In this document: one piece after another, positions 25,156-34,900 of the stretch
Layout: the number at the start of each line of letters is the position of its first letter
Position numbering within the stretch: position 1 is the stretch's first letter
From: a virus
Reading direction: 5' to 3' (one strand)
DNA length: 55,879 nt
Virus record (IMG/VR): IMGVR_UViG_3300036761_000980
Location: 1 to 55,879 of that record
Notes under the pieces: model-generated
What the model was told of the DNA's origin: nothing
Seen by the model: only the letters and a program-made list of their open reading frames with translations
The model's database searches: none
Program-made: the position numbers and the translations under genes

Positions 25156-26439
25156 ATGAAGATAAAAGAACTAGACGCAATGATTAATCAAGTATTAGAA
25201 CAAGAAGCTAAGAAATTGATTATGGAGCAAATATCAGAGACAGATCATATGATTGATGCTGTTAAAAATTTTCAAACATTATCTCCTTTACTTGATAAAA
25301 TATCAAATATTGAAAATATCGGAAATGGAAAATTTGGAGTTCTTATTAGTATTGATAACATCACACCTGAAGAATTAGTTGATTGTTGCGGAGGATCATC
25401 TTTAGAAGAGGCAGAAACAAGTTTAATGCAAGGTCTTCATCATGATTTAGAGGATAATCAAATTGGAAACGCTATGGATGTAGATATTGATACTCAAGGT
25501 GACGAAAATTCATTAGAATTAAAAATAAAAATAACAGCAATTAAAAATACTTCACAGGGAGATACTGAAATGAATGAAAAAAAAGAAGTGATATTAGGTG
25601 ATAAAGAAATTTGTCAAAAATGTAATAAAGAGGTTTGTGAATGTAATAATGAAGTAAAAGAAATTGAAGTTGATGAAGAAGCAAAAAAATGGATTCAGAA
25701 AGCATTTAATAAAATAGAAAAAAAGGGCACCGAAGGTAAATGCACTGGTAAAAAATACGGAAGTTCAACATGTCCTCCAGGCTCAAAAGCGTATAATATG
25801 GCTAAAACATTAAGAAAAATAAACGAAACAACTATGAAAAAAACAATAACTCTTACCACAGCAGGAATGGCTGGCTTATTAAAGAAAATAATAAATGAAG
25901 TCACCGCTCCAAAGATGGATGCCACAACTGCGAAAGCAATTAAAGATAGCGGCGATCAAAATAACGATGCATTAAAAGCTGTTGAGAAAAAAATAAAAGA
26001 TTATCTAACATTTAAAGGTAACGATAATCCAGAATTTCCACATCAAATTGGCGGAGAAAAAGTCGCAAGACAGAATTCAAAAGAAGAAGATGAGGTTGTT
26101 GACGATAATAGAGGCGGCACCCCATCAGATTTGGTATATGACCACGAACCATCTGAAGATTTTAAGAAAAGAGCCGAAATGGCATTGGTCGGAGATTCAA
26201 AAATGGGCAATCCATCAGATGCAGTAAACGCAATAAAAACCGATGTTGGTAATAAAATGGTTAAACGCGGTAAAAGAGCTCAAGAACTTAGAAGAAAAGA
26301 GCCAATTTATAAGAAATCAGCAGTTCCAGTAGATGAAAAGTCAGGAAATGAGCCAGAAAGAGGATTAAAGAACCCAGTTGTTGGTAAAGAAATTGAAAGA
26401 ATGAAACAAATGTCTTCATATAATAAGAAAACGCAATAA
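25156..26439 (+). CDS. Putative structural/assembly protein with Cys-rich CTGKKYGSSTCPPGS motif (427 aa)
   Basis: The N-terminal domain is acidic, with Cys motifs EICQKCNKEVCECNN at about 151-165. The central module (about 177-222) reads KKWIQKAFNKIEKKGTEGKC and continues TGKKYGSSTCPPGSKAYNMA; I recall this module from other large phages but have no function for it. The C-terminal third is charged and repetitive. The candidate late element lies three bases upstream. Confidence 0.55.
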   Translation: MKIKELDAMINQVLEQEAKKLIMEQISETDHMIDAVKNFQTLSPLLDKISNIENIGNGKFGVLISIDNITPEELVDCCGGSSLEEAETSLMQGLHHDLEDNQIGNAMDVDIDTQGDENSLELKIKITAIKNTSQGDTEMNEKKEVILGDKEICQKCNKEVCECNNEVKEIEVDEEAKKWIQKAFNKIEKKGTEGKCTGKKYGSSTCPPGSKAYNMAKTLRKINETTMKKTITLTTAGMAGLLKKIINEVTAPKMDATTAKAIKDSGDQNNDALKAVEKKIKDYLTFKGNDNPEFPHQIGGEKVARQNSKEEDEVVDDNRGGTPSDLVYDHEPSEDFKKRAEMALVGDSKMGNPSDAVNAIKTDVGNKMVKRGKRAQELRRKEPIYKKSAVPVDEKSGNEPERGLKNPVVGKEIERMKQMSSYNKKTQ

Positions 26440-26478
26440 CTCTTTTTTTTAAGTCTTTTTATCCGTATATTTAATAAT

Positions 26479-26934
26479 ATGGAGAAAGATAATGAAGCAC
26501 GTTTAACATTCGAAACCTACAAAGAACAAATTGATACATGGTATCGAGCTCATAATATTATTCGGGAAAAATCTGAATTATATTATGATTTTTTATCTTC
26601 ATTACTTGATCTGATTGATGAAACATATTTGGGGTCTGATGTTTTAGTGTCTGATGATGATATTATAAATCATTTTAATTGGTGCTTTAATAAAATAACA
26701 AATAATTTTGAGCAAGAAAGAATTCATTTTATCGTCAAAAGCAATCATTATGAATATTTATGGTCTTTATTATATAAAGGTTATTATAAATCATTTAATG
26801 AACAAAAATATAGAATATTATCAGAATATTTTAAAGAATTATTTATATTTAATAAATTAAAAAAACCCCTTGAACTAGAATCATTTATAGAAATATATAA
26901 AATATTTGATCAAAACTTGAAAAAGATAAATTAA
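26479..26934 (+). CDS. Hypothetical helical protein (151 aa)
   Basis: Rich in Tyr, Phe and Trp with several helices (TFETYKEQIDTWYRAHNIIR). No known motif is seen. TATATTTA followed by ATAATATGG lies just upstream, similar to the 45549 gene. The function is unknown. Confidence 0.55.
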   Translation: MEKDNEARLTFETYKEQIDTWYRAHNIIREKSELYYDFLSSLLDLIDETYLGSDVLVSDDDIINHFNWCFNKITNNFEQERIHFIVKSNHYEYLWSLLYKGYYKSFNEQKYRILSEYFKELFIFNKLKKPLELESFIEIYKIFDQNLKKIN

Positions 26935-26963
26935 TTCGTTATATTAGATTAAAATTATAAATT

Positions 26964-27152
26964 ATGGAAACATTAGCAAAAATAAAAGAATTGGTTGAAT
27001 TAATGACAGCCGACACCTCTAAGGTGTATACTAAAGGAAATCGTAGTGCTGCTATTAGAGCACGAAAATATGCCCAAGAAATAAAAACACTAGTCGGAAC
27101 CTTTCGTAAGGAAGTTCTAGAAGAAGTAAAAAAACATGAAGGAGAAAATTGA
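26964..27152 (+). CDS. Histone H1-like protein (62 aa)
   Basis: The sequence reads LAKIKELVELMTADTSKVYT and then KGNRSAAIRARKYAQEIK and FRKEVLEEVKKHE. The K-G-N-x-x-A-x-x-R-A-R-K motif matches the small histone H1-like (Hc1) proteins common in Bacteroidetes. Such proteins bind DNA non-specifically. A phage copy could compact phage DNA or displace host nucleoid proteins. It overlaps the next gene by 17 bases. Confidence 0.7.
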   Translation: METLAKIKELVELMTADTSKVYTKGNRSAAIRARKYAQEIKTLVGTFRKEVLEEVKKHEGEN

Positions 27153-27330
27153 ATTATTTGTTTTTGTCTTATCTGTAATATACTGCATTAAATTTATAAT
27201 TGAATTTGCAATTATATTGGGACAAGATGATCCCGCGCCATTGAAAATTAGCGTAATAGAAAAAGTGTTTTTATATTTGGCATCGTCATTTGTAATAACG
27301 GGGATCGTATCAATGATATTTTTAAAATGA
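27136..27330 (+). CDS. Small two-helix membrane protein (64 aa)
   Basis: Two hydrophobic segments (LFVFVLSVIYCIKFIIEFAI and VFLYLASSFVITGIVSMIF) are separated by a polar loop. The size and topology would suit a holin or small inner-membrane accessory protein, but lysis genes are not nearby. It overlaps genes on both sides. Confidence 0.55.
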   Translation: MKEKIELFVFVLSVIYCIKFIIEFAIILGQDDPAPLKISVIEKVFLYLASSFVITGIVSMIFLK

Positions 27331-27779
27331 GAACCGCAGTGTTTGACACAATAAGTGCACTAAGGCCATTTTTTTTCTCACTTAGGGAGATTAAAGAAAA
27401 TATTAGTCTTGATATTAAAATTCCGTCACGCTGGAAGTATGATTTTATAATAGATGAAACTCAAATTCAAATTAAAGTTCAAGACGAAAATGATCGAAAT
27501 AAATTAGTTTCGATAATTGGATTAGCCACGAAAGAAGGATATGATGGAGTTTTTATCATTGCTAAAAAAATTATTAAGAATAATCAAGAGGAAGAAGAAA
27601 AAATTAAATTATTTAATGATAAAGTTGAAGAGTTAAAGGCGTTATTTTTAAACTCATCATTAGATAAATTAAAAGATATATCATTTAAACCAAGCAAGAA
27701 TGTCTTACGAGATACAGAGAGCGCTAGAAAAATTGAACTCGGAGATGCAGAAGGATCAGATGCAAACGGATCTAATTAA
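27327..27779 (+). CDS. Hypothetical protein (150 aa)
   Basis: An alpha/beta first part (DIKIPSRWKYDFIIDETQIQ) is followed by helices and an acidic Gly/Asn-rich tail. The 3' end overlaps the 27700 gene by 80 bases, which is unusually long. No family is recognised. Confidence 0.55.
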   Translation: MRTAVFDTISALRPFFFSLREIKENISLDIKIPSRWKYDFIIDETQIQIKVQDENDRNKLVSIIGLATKEGYDGVFIIAKKIIKNNQEEEEKIKLFNDKVEELKALFLNSSLDKLKDISFKPSKNVLRDTESARKIELGDAEGSDANGSN

Positions 27780-27912
27780 ACAAAAACAGATTGAGGAAAT
27801 TAAATCCTTAGATAAATCAAAAATGTTTATCCCGCCGCCTAAAAAGAAAATGTCCCTTTTAAAAAAAATATTAATTGCATTTGGATATGGAGAAAAGGGG
27901 CGAAATATTTAA
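27700..27912 (+). CDS. Small basic helical protein (70 aa)
   Basis: An amphipathic helix with Lys/Gln (ALEKLNSEMQKDQMQTDLIK) is followed by PPPKKKMSLLKKILIAFGYG. The 5' half lies inside the preceding gene in another frame. It is plausible because the tail extends 130 bases beyond that gene and overlaps the next start. Confidence 0.45.
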   Translation: MSYEIQRALEKLNSEMQKDQMQTDLIKQKQIEEIKSLDKSKMFIPPPKKKMSLLKKILIAFGYGEKGRNI

Positions 27913-28120
27913 TCAATTAGCTATAATAGCGGATTTACTTGAGAATATAAATTTAGAGTCCGAATCTAAGAGTGTTGTTCTTATACTTAGTAATGATGAT
28001 TTTGAAAAATTATTTAAGAAGATTATCAAAAAAGCAAAAACGCAATCAGATATGAATGAAACCACATTCTCACTAAAGATAGGAGATATAGATTTTATTT
28101 TTAATAAGAGTAATGTCTAA
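27887..28120 (+). CDS. Small hypothetical protein (77 aa)
   Basis: ATG at 27887 is chosen over an upstream TTG. The sequence MEKRGEIFNQLAIIADLLEN is followed by an alpha/beta remainder ending SLKIGDIDFIFNKSNV. Its last 20 bases overlap the end of the convergent 28101 gene. The function is unknown. Confidence 0.5.
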   Translation: MEKRGEIFNQLAIIADLLENINLESESKSVVLILSNDDFEKLFKKIIKKAKTQSDMNETTFSLKIGDIDFIFNKSNV

Positions 28121-28760
28121 ATAATTCAGTTCTTTTATATCCCTTAGATTCTAATAATGTATAGAGGTTACTTCTTTGATATGTTGTAATATCTTTAACA
28201 AAGATAAAATTTCCTTTTCCTCTTTTATTTATATCTTCGCGCACAATTTCAAATAGTCGATCAGTATCAGCAATATTTTTATTCCCAAATAATCTGATGT
28301 CATTTTCAACCTGTAAGAAAAGTTTATTATTTAATGTAAATATTTGAGCGATATCTTCTACTTTAAGAATAATTTCCATCATTTCATGATATCTAATTCT
28401 TTTTTTTGAATCAAAATCATATATTTTTTCTTCATTCCAATATGGAATTATTTCTTTAATTCTAAATTTATCATTTATGGCTGGAGTTTCTATGGATATT
28501 AATTCGGCTTTTATATTTCTTCCCAATTCATCTTTAATATATGTGGGTTTCGACCATTTATTATTCGGAAATATTAATCCCAGTTCAAAAACAAGTTCTC
28601 GTTTTCTTTTCCCTCCTTGTAATTTAACAAATGGCGGTCTCTGTTGAGTTTTAAATTCATGCCAATAATTATAAACGGTATTTTTCTTCTGGCATTTATA
28701 TAAAATTCTTAATTTTTTCTTGTTACAAAAAAGAATAATAAAATATTTTCCACCTATCAT
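28101..28760 (-). CDS. Hypothetical protein (219 aa)
   Basis: A basic N-terminus (KYFIILFCNKKKLRILYKC) is followed by beta-rich segments and, towards the C-terminus, LFEIVREDINKRGKGNFIFV. It is the second gene of a two-gene minus-strand unit; its ATG overlaps the stop of the upstream small membrane-protein gene (ATGA). No family is recognised. Confidence 0.6.
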   Translation of the reverse strand: MIGGKYFIILFCNKKKLRILYKCQKKNTVYNYWHEFKTQQRPPFVKLQGGKRKRELVFELGLIFPNNKWSKPTYIKDELGRNIKAELISIETPAINDKFRIKEIIPYWNEEKIYDFDSKKRIRYHEMMEIILKVEDIAQIFTLNNKLFLQVENDIRLFGNKNIADTDRLFEIVREDINKRGKGNFIFVKDITTYQRSNLYTLLESKGYKRTELFRHYSY

Positions 28761-28921
28761 TTAAATATATGTATTATATTTATTACAAATGTATAAAGTC
28801 CATATATACCCAAGAGAAACCAAATGAGTATCACCCAAGTAATTCCTTTATCTAATAAATTAAATTCTTTCTTGGATTCTTGTTGAGTAAGCGTTTTCTT
28901 TTTACAATTTTTACATGCCAT
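28757..28921 (-). CDS. Small membrane protein with CxxC start (54 aa)
   Basis: MACKNCKKKTLTQQESKKEF is followed by one transmembrane helix (ITWVILIWFLLGIYGLYTFV). The CKNCKKK start could bind a metal. It precedes the 28760 gene with a four-base overlap. The function is unknown. Confidence 0.55.
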   Translation of the reverse strand: MACKNCKKKTLTQQESKKEFNLLDKGITWVILIWFLLGIYGLYTFVINIIHIFK

Positions 28922-28943
28922 ATGTGTAATATACGATATTAAT

Positions 28944-28974
28944 TTTGTTTTCTCAAGAATTTTCCATATATTTG
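28944..28974 (+). promoter_or_regulatory. Strong Bacteroidetes-type promoter
   Basis: TTTG at 28944-28947 and TATATTTG at 28967-28974 are separated by exactly 19 bases, a full match to the Bacteroidetes -33/-7 consensus. The next gene starts 17 bases downstream. Confidence 0.75.
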
Positions 28975-28990
28975 AATAAATAATAAAATT

Positions 28991-29368
28991 ATGAAAAAGT
29001 TACAGAATTTATCAGATGTAAACACAAACACGCAAGAAGGACGATACTTGATGGCAGCATTAGCCAAACTTACCGGAGAAAGTCAAACAGATAAAACACC
29101 CGATGAAGTAATGGAACAATGTTATCTATTGCAGGAAAAAATCTTTGAGGACGCGATGGATATTCCTAATTTTGAAATACAGGAAAAAACATTCACAAAA
29201 GAACTTGAGATATTAATCAATAAAAAATCTCTTGAAAATGGTAGCGATACTCCCGATTTTATTCTGGCAAAATATTTATCATCTTGTCTGATAAACTTTA
29301 ATAACATATTAAAGGAAAGAGAAGAATGGTACGGAAGAAAATTAGTACATAAACCATTAACTAATTGA
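28991..29368 (+). CDS. Hypothetical protein (125 aa)
   Basis: Helical throughout (EGRYLMAALAKLTGESQTDK). It is the first gene after the best host-type promoter in the window and lies seven bases before a Dam-type methylase, so it is likely an early gene. The family is not recognised. Confidence 0.6.
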   Translation: MKKLQNLSDVNTNTQEGRYLMAALAKLTGESQTDKTPDEVMEQCYLLQEKIFEDAMDIPNFEIQEKTFTKELEILINKKSLENGSDTPDFILAKYLSSCLINFNNILKEREEWYGRKLVHKPLTN

Positions 29369-29375
29369 TTATCAA

Positions 29376-30218
29376 GTGATTTCATACATAGGCGGTAAGG
29401 CACGTATCGGTAAATGGATTGTTCCGTTTATACCGAAAAATATTGAAACATTCGCGGAACCCTTTTCCGGAATGATGTGGGTATTCTTTAATATGGACAT
29501 AGAAAAGTACCCAGACTTAAAGACAGTCGTTTATAATGACTTTAATAAGTTAAATGCGAACCTTTTTAGATGTTCTAAACAATATGACCGATTATGGGAT
29601 GAATTAGCTAAATATCCATGTCAGCAATTGGGCGTTGTAGATACACCTCCTGAATATGCGCCATTATTTAGGAAATGTCAGAAAGAAGTGTTTGATCCGA
29701 ATTTGATAATTCCCAATGAGGCTGATTTTGAAATTGCAGGTAAATATGTTTATGCTTTAACTCAGGTATTTTCGGGGTCTAAACCATCGTCATCGCCTTA
29801 TATGGATTATAAAGGAAAATATCGTTGTAAGGTTTTAATTTTTATGGATAAATTGAAAAATCCAAAATTTAGAGAACACCTCGATAAAATAACATTTATC
29901 GAACACAAAGATTTTCAAGAAGTTATTGAAAAATACGATACTCCTACCACATATTTCTATGTGGATAGTCCATATTATGGAACAGAAATGTTATATTCTG
30001 CTCATGATTTTGTTAAATCCGATCATGAAAGATTAGCAAATTGTCTTAAAAAAATTAAAGGAAAATTTGGGATGTCATATTACGAGTTTCCGCAATTATT
30101 AGAATGGTTTCCAAAAGATCAATATCATTGGGAACATCAGGAATTTGCAAAAGCATCTGCGGCGGCAAAAGGTAAGAAGCAAACAAAAGGAACAGAATTA
30201 CTAATTATGAATTACTAG
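29376..30218 (+). CDS. D12-class adenine DNA methyltransferase with variant DSPY
   Basis: The start is GTG at 29376, giving MISYIGGKARIGKWIVPFIP, the usual SAM-binding opening of Dam-type enzymes. FAEPFSG at about 26 is motif I, and VDSPYYG at about 196 stands for the catalytic D-P-P-Y, with Ser for the first Pro. At 280 aa it has the usual D12 length. It probably methylates adenine to protect phage DNA. The Ser variant may still be active. A second D12 gene begins at 55474. Confidence 0.8.
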   Translation: MISYIGGKARIGKWIVPFIPKNIETFAEPFSGMMWVFFNMDIEKYPDLKTVVYNDFNKLNANLFRCSKQYDRLWDELAKYPCQQLGVVDTPPEYAPLFRKCQKEVFDPNLIIPNEADFEIAGKYVYALTQVFSGSKPSSSPYMDYKGKYRCKVLIFMDKLKNPKFREHLDKITFIEHKDFQEVIEKYDTPTTYFYVDSPYYGTEMLYSAHDFVKSDHERLANCLKKIKGKFGMSYYEFPQLLEWFPKDQYHWEHQEFAKASAAAKGKKQTKGTELLIMNY

Positions 30219-30222
30219 TCAT

Positions 30223-30231
30223 CTATTTATA
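30223..30231 (+). promoter_or_regulatory. CTATTTATA element before 30237 gene
   Basis: A one-mismatch version of the ATATTTATA element, five bases before the ATG. Confidence 0.3.
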
Positions 30232-30236
30232 TTAAA

Positions 30237-30530
30237 ATGGTAAAGCCACGAGAAATGTCACCAGAAGTTTTAATTTATGTTCAAAATTTAAAGCATTATC
30301 TTACCACTAATGTAGTAGCACAGAAATATTTTAATATAAAAGGTAATGAAGAAACTTTTTTTAATTATTTGAGCGAGGAATCACAAAAAAATTTTGAAGA
30401 ACACGGAGAGCCGCAATTATCATTAGATCAATTTGAAGAACTTAGAAAAAAAATACATGGAAGTCATTATGGCGAAGCTGTCGGACTTTTTATTTCTTTA
30501 GGCGAATACGGATATATATCATTTAATTAA
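30237..30530 (+). CDS. Hypothetical protein (97 aa)
   Basis: Soluble and mostly helical (REMSPEVLIYVQNLKHYLTT), ending LFISLGEYGYISFN. It lies between the methylase and the AAA+ gene. No family is recognised. Confidence 0.6.
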   Translation: MVKPREMSPEVLIYVQNLKHYLTTNVVAQKYFNIKGNEETFFNYLSEESQKNFEEHGEPQLSLDQFEELRKKIHGSHYGEAVGLFISLGEYGYISFN

Positions 30531-30546
30531 TTTAAAATTATAATTT

Positions 30547-31617
30547 ATGAGAAAAATACCATTGGAATTTTCATTATATGACAATGTTTATGGCGGAAGC
30601 CTTCCTGATGATCAATATTATGTAATATTATTTGATGCAATTCCATCAAAGTATTCAACAAGGAATATATATTCAACATCACTTATTGATGAAATGAAAA
30701 AGATAGGATTTATCGAAGAATGCCGGCTTATGACATCAAAAAGAAATTTCGACAAGTCAAATGAATCATTATATGTAAATAAGAATTTACACATAATAAT
30801 GAACGTTCAATGCGATACTTCAAGGAGTCCGGATTTAATAACTACTGAGTTTCTTTATAATATACAATTAGGCGAATTGTTTCAACAAATAGACATAAAT
30901 ATTTTAAAGAATCATCAAAAAACGCTTAAAAAATCAAGTATTCAACTTGTTAAGAGTGACATGGGGCATTTAGATACTGAAGAATACGATTTAACAATTC
31001 CTGAATTGGATCTTGAATTAAATTATGGAAAAGATTTTATTAAAATTCACAATACAATAGTAAAACGATTAAACACCAATGGCGATAAGGGTATTATTCT
31101 TTTACATGGAGCGCCAGGAAGCGGAAAAACAACGTTTTTGAAATATCTTACCAGAGAAATCAAAGATAAAAATATTTTGTTTATACCGCCTTCAATGGCT
31201 GAAATGTTATCAGAGCCATCAATTATTCCATTTTTAATGGATAATAGAAATAGTATATTATTAATTGAAGATGCAGAGAAAGTTATTGCTGATAGAGAAG
31301 GAAAAGGATCGCCAGCTGGAGTATCAAATCTTTTAAATTTAACTGATGGTATTTTGGGTGATTGTTTAAACATTCAAGTGATAGCCACTTTTAATATGAA
31401 AAGAGAACGAATTGATCCTGCATTATTGCGAAAAGGCCGTCTTTTATGCGAATGGCATTTTAAGGAATTATCTATTGGTGATAGTAATATATTATTAAAA
31501 AAAATATTTCCAGGTGAGAATTATACCACCAATAAGCCAATGTTATTATCGGATATATACGGATTTGAAGATGATGACTTTTCGATAAAAAGAGATGAGG
31601 TAATTGGATTTAAATGA
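30547..31617 (+). CDS. BCS1-like AAA+ ATPase (356 aa)
   Basis: The C-terminal AAA+ module has Walker A GAPGSGKTTF at about 188, Walker B SILLIEDAE at about 237, a sensor-1 region VIATFNM at about 281, and DPALLRKGRLLCEW with the Arg residues expected of BCS1/classic AAA proteins. The N-terminal 150 residues are a separate domain of unknown role. Such ATPases remodel or translocate folded proteins. The stop overlaps the glutaredoxin-like gene (ATGA), suggesting a joint role. Confidence 0.8.
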   Translation: MRKIPLEFSLYDNVYGGSLPDDQYYVILFDAIPSKYSTRNIYSTSLIDEMKKIGFIEECRLMTSKRNFDKSNESLYVNKNLHIIMNVQCDTSRSPDLITTEFLYNIQLGELFQQIDINILKNHQKTLKKSSIQLVKSDMGHLDTEEYDLTIPELDLELNYGKDFIKIHNTIVKRLNTNGDKGIILLHGAPGSGKTTFLKYLTREIKDKNILFIPPSMAEMLSEPSIIPFLMDNRNSILLIEDAEKVIADREGKGSPAGVSNLLNLTDGILGDCLNIQVIATFNMKRERIDPALLRKGRLLCEWHFKELSIGDSNILLKKIFPGENYTTNKPMLLSDIYGFEDDDFSIKRDEVIGFK

Positions 31618-31898
31618 AAACCGTTGTTATTTTCACATTAAACAGTTGCTCTCATTGTCAAGAATTAAAACAAGAATTAACGAAATTATCAATACCATTT
31701 GATGATGTGGAAATAACCTTAAATAGGAAACTATGGGATTACGTTATTTCTCAAACAGGGTATGATCTTCTTCCAACAGTATTTATTAAAGACGGTAATG
31801 ATGATAGTGGCCTTATTTACACACCTGGACGAGATTTTCAAAGTAATGATGAAATAATAGAAATAATAAAGAATCAATACATAGAAAAAGGGAGTTAA
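31614..31898 (+). CDS. Glutaredoxin-like protein (94 aa)
   Basis: A thioredoxin fold is shown by VVIFTLNSCSHCQELKQEL with a C-S-H-C active site at about 12-15, and LLPTVFIKDG with the cis-Pro at about 61. It may reduce disulfides or supply electrons for nucleotide reduction; no reductase gene is in the window. The terminator hairpin begins inside its last codons. Confidence 0.75.
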   Translation: MKTVVIFTLNSCSHCQELKQELTKLSIPFDDVEITLNRKLWDYVISQTGYDLLPTVFIKDGNDDSGLIYTPGRDFQSNDEIIEIIKNQYIEKGS

Positions 31899-31913
31899 AA
31901 CTTCCTTTTTTTT
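31888..31913 (+). terminator. Rho-independent terminator
   Basis: Stem AAGGGAGT / ACTTCCTT with one G-T pair and a short A-rich loop, followed by eight T. It separates the early/accessory genes from the fibre gene. Confidence 0.75.
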
Positions 31914-31931
31914 GCAAAGAACGATTATAAA

Positions 31932-31940
31932 ACTATTTAT
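31932..31940 (+). promoter_or_regulatory. ACTATTTAT element before giant fibre gene
   Basis: A degenerate match to the ATATTTAT motif. It overlaps the left arm of the hairpin that abuts the start codon. Confidence 0.3.
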
Positions 31941-31960
31941 CTGAAAGTAACTTCAGATAA
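31937..31960 (+). promoter_or_regulatory. Perfect hairpin directly abutting the fibre start codon
   Basis: Arms TTATCTGAA and TTCAGATAA (9 bp, perfect) enclose AGTAAC, and the ATG follows with no gap. It could hold the initiation region of the mRNA or act as a DNA operator. No T run follows, so it is not a terminator. Confidence 0.55.
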
Positions 31961-34900
31961 ATGGCATTACAAAAGATAAATTGGACGCAAATTGATTCCG
32001 CCCATGTCCCCTCTGGTTTAACTATAGATTTAGGTTCAATACCCACACCAATTGATGGGACGTATACCGAAACCTTATTTATTGGGGAAGATGGTAATGA
32101 AGAAGTACTACATAACTTTTTTTGGTATCTTACTGGTTGTACAGGTAATACCGGAGCATCAGGAGATAGATATAGAACAACATCAACAACACAGCTAACA
32201 ATATCGGGGGGAACACAAACATTAATAGTTGGAACAGGATTATCATATATTCCAGGGCAGTCATTAATCATCGCAAAAGATGGTTACAATTATATGGAAG
32301 GTACTGTTGTCTCGTACACTGGGTCAACAGGAGAAATGATTGGGAATATAACATCATTTAGCGGATCTGGAACATATAATAGTTGGTATGTCAATTTAGG
32401 CGGAGCACAAGGAGCGGATGGAACTTCGGGTACAAGCGGAATATCTGGAACTAGCGGTTCTTCTGGAAGCTCAGGAACATCGGGTTCTAGCGGTTCTTCT
32501 GGAACAAGAGGAACATCCGGATCTTCAGGCTCATCAGGAACATCGGGTTCTCGTGGTACATCCGGATCTTCAGGTTCGTCTGGAACAAGTGGTACATCTG
32601 GTTCATCTGGAACAAGAGGAACATCAGGAACTTCAGGTTCTAGCGGATCATCTGGAACAAAAGGCACGTCTGGAACTTCGGGTTCTAGCGGGTCATCTGG
32701 GTCAAAAGGAACTTCAGGATCAAGTGGTTCGTCTGGAACAAGTGGATTATCCGGAACTTCAGGATCAAGTGGTTCTTCTGGAACAAGTGGATTATCCGGA
32801 ACTTCAGGATCAAGTGGTTCGTCTGGAATTTCAGGATCAAATGGAACATCTGGAACTTCAGGATCGAGCGGGTCTTCAGGGTCATCTGGTACATCTGGAA
32901 TAGATGGTTCTTCTGGAACATCTGGTACAAGTGGTTCGTCTGGCAGTTCTGGAACATCTGGAACATCTGGAACATCTGGAAGTTCTGGAACATCTGGAAT
33001 ATCAGGTACAAGCGGGTCATCGGGTAGTTCTGGAACATCTGGTACAAGCGGTTCGTCGGGTAGTTCTGGAACATCTGGTACAAGCGGGTCATCGGGATCA
33101 AGCGGTACATCAGGATCAAGCGGCACATCAGGTACAAGTGGGTCATCTGGCACAGCGGGCTCAAGTGGATCATCAGGTACGTCGGGGCAAGATGGGACAA
33201 ATTTTGGTACAAGCGGAACATCTGGAACATCTGGAACATCTGGTACAAGTGGTACATCTGGAACGTCAGGTGAACAGGGAATTATTGGGCCCCCAGGATT
33301 AGCTGGAACAAGTGGAACATCAGGAATAGATGGTTCTTCAGGAACATCAGGAATAGATGGTTCTTCTGGAACATCTGGCAGTTCTGGATCATCAGGTACA
33401 TCTGGAACATCTGGCACAACGGGCACATCAGGTACAAGCGGTTCATCTGGCACAGCGGGTTCAAGTGGATCATCGGGTACATCAGGGCAAGATGGTACAA
33501 ACTTTGGCACGAGCGGCACAAGTGGCACATCTGGAATAGATGGATCATCAGGATCAAGTGGAACATCAGGATCATCAGGATCAAGTGGAACATCAGGTGA
33601 GCAAGGAGTTATTGGCCCTCCAGGATTATCTGGATCACATGGAACATCGGGTTCAAGTGGTTCTTCAGGAACATCTGGAATAGACGGATCATCTGGCACA
33701 TCTGGAATAGATGGATCACACGGGACATCTGGTACATCTGGAATAGATGGGTCTAGCGGCACATCAGGATCTTCAGGATCATCGGGTGTTGGTACATCTG
33801 GTACATCTGGTACATCTGGTACAAGTGGAACATCTGGAATAGACGGATCATCGGGATCAAGCGGAACATCAGGAGAACAAGGAGTTATTGGACCACCAGG
33901 ATTATCAGGAACATCGGGTTCAAGTGGTTCTTCAGGAACATCTGGAGTAGATGGATCATCTGGTACATCTGGTACAGATGGAACTAGTGGGTCATCTGGA
34001 TCATCTGGATCATCAGGTGTTGGAACATCTGGAACATCTGGAACATCTGGAATAGATGGTTCATCTGGCACATCTGGAATAGACGGGTCGTCTGGAACAT
34101 CTGGTATAGATGGATCATCTGGAACATCTGGAATAGACGGATCATCTGGAACAAGCGGAACTTCGGGATTTGGGTCATCTGGCACATCTGGGTCATCAGG
34201 TGTTGGTACATCAGGTACAAGCGGAACATCAGGTGAGCCAGGAATTATTGGGCCGCCAGGAGTGCCAGGAACTAGCGGAACATCGGGTTCTTCAGGATCA
34301 TATGGTACTAGCGGAACATCGGGTTCAAGTGGATCTTCTGGAACATCTGGAATAGACGGATCATCTGGAACATCTGGAATAGAGGGGTCGTCTGGAACAT
34401 CTGGTATAGATGGATCATCTGGAACATCTGGAATAGACGGATCATCTGGAACATCTGGATCATCTGGATCATCGGGTGTTGGGACATCTGGGACATCTGG
34501 AACATCTGGCACATCTGGAACAAGTGGGTCATCTGGATCAAGCGGGACATCAGGTGATCAAGGAATTATTGGTCCACCAGGAGTGTCAGGAACATCTGGA
34601 ACTTCAGGGTCTTCGGGAACATCTGGTTCTAGTGGATCATCAGGAATATCTGGATCTAGTGGAACTTCTGGCACTGACGGAACATCTGGTTCTAGTGGTT
34701 CTTCGGGAACATCAGGGTCATCAGGGTCATCTGGAGTAGGTACGTCAGGAACAAGTGGAACATCAGGTGAGCAGGGAGTTATCGGTCCTCCAGGATTATC
34801 TGGATCGCATGGAACATCTGGCTCAAGTGGTTCTTCAGGCACATCTGGAACAAGCGGAACATCTGGAACTTCAGGTTCTAGTGGATCATCAGGAATTGAT

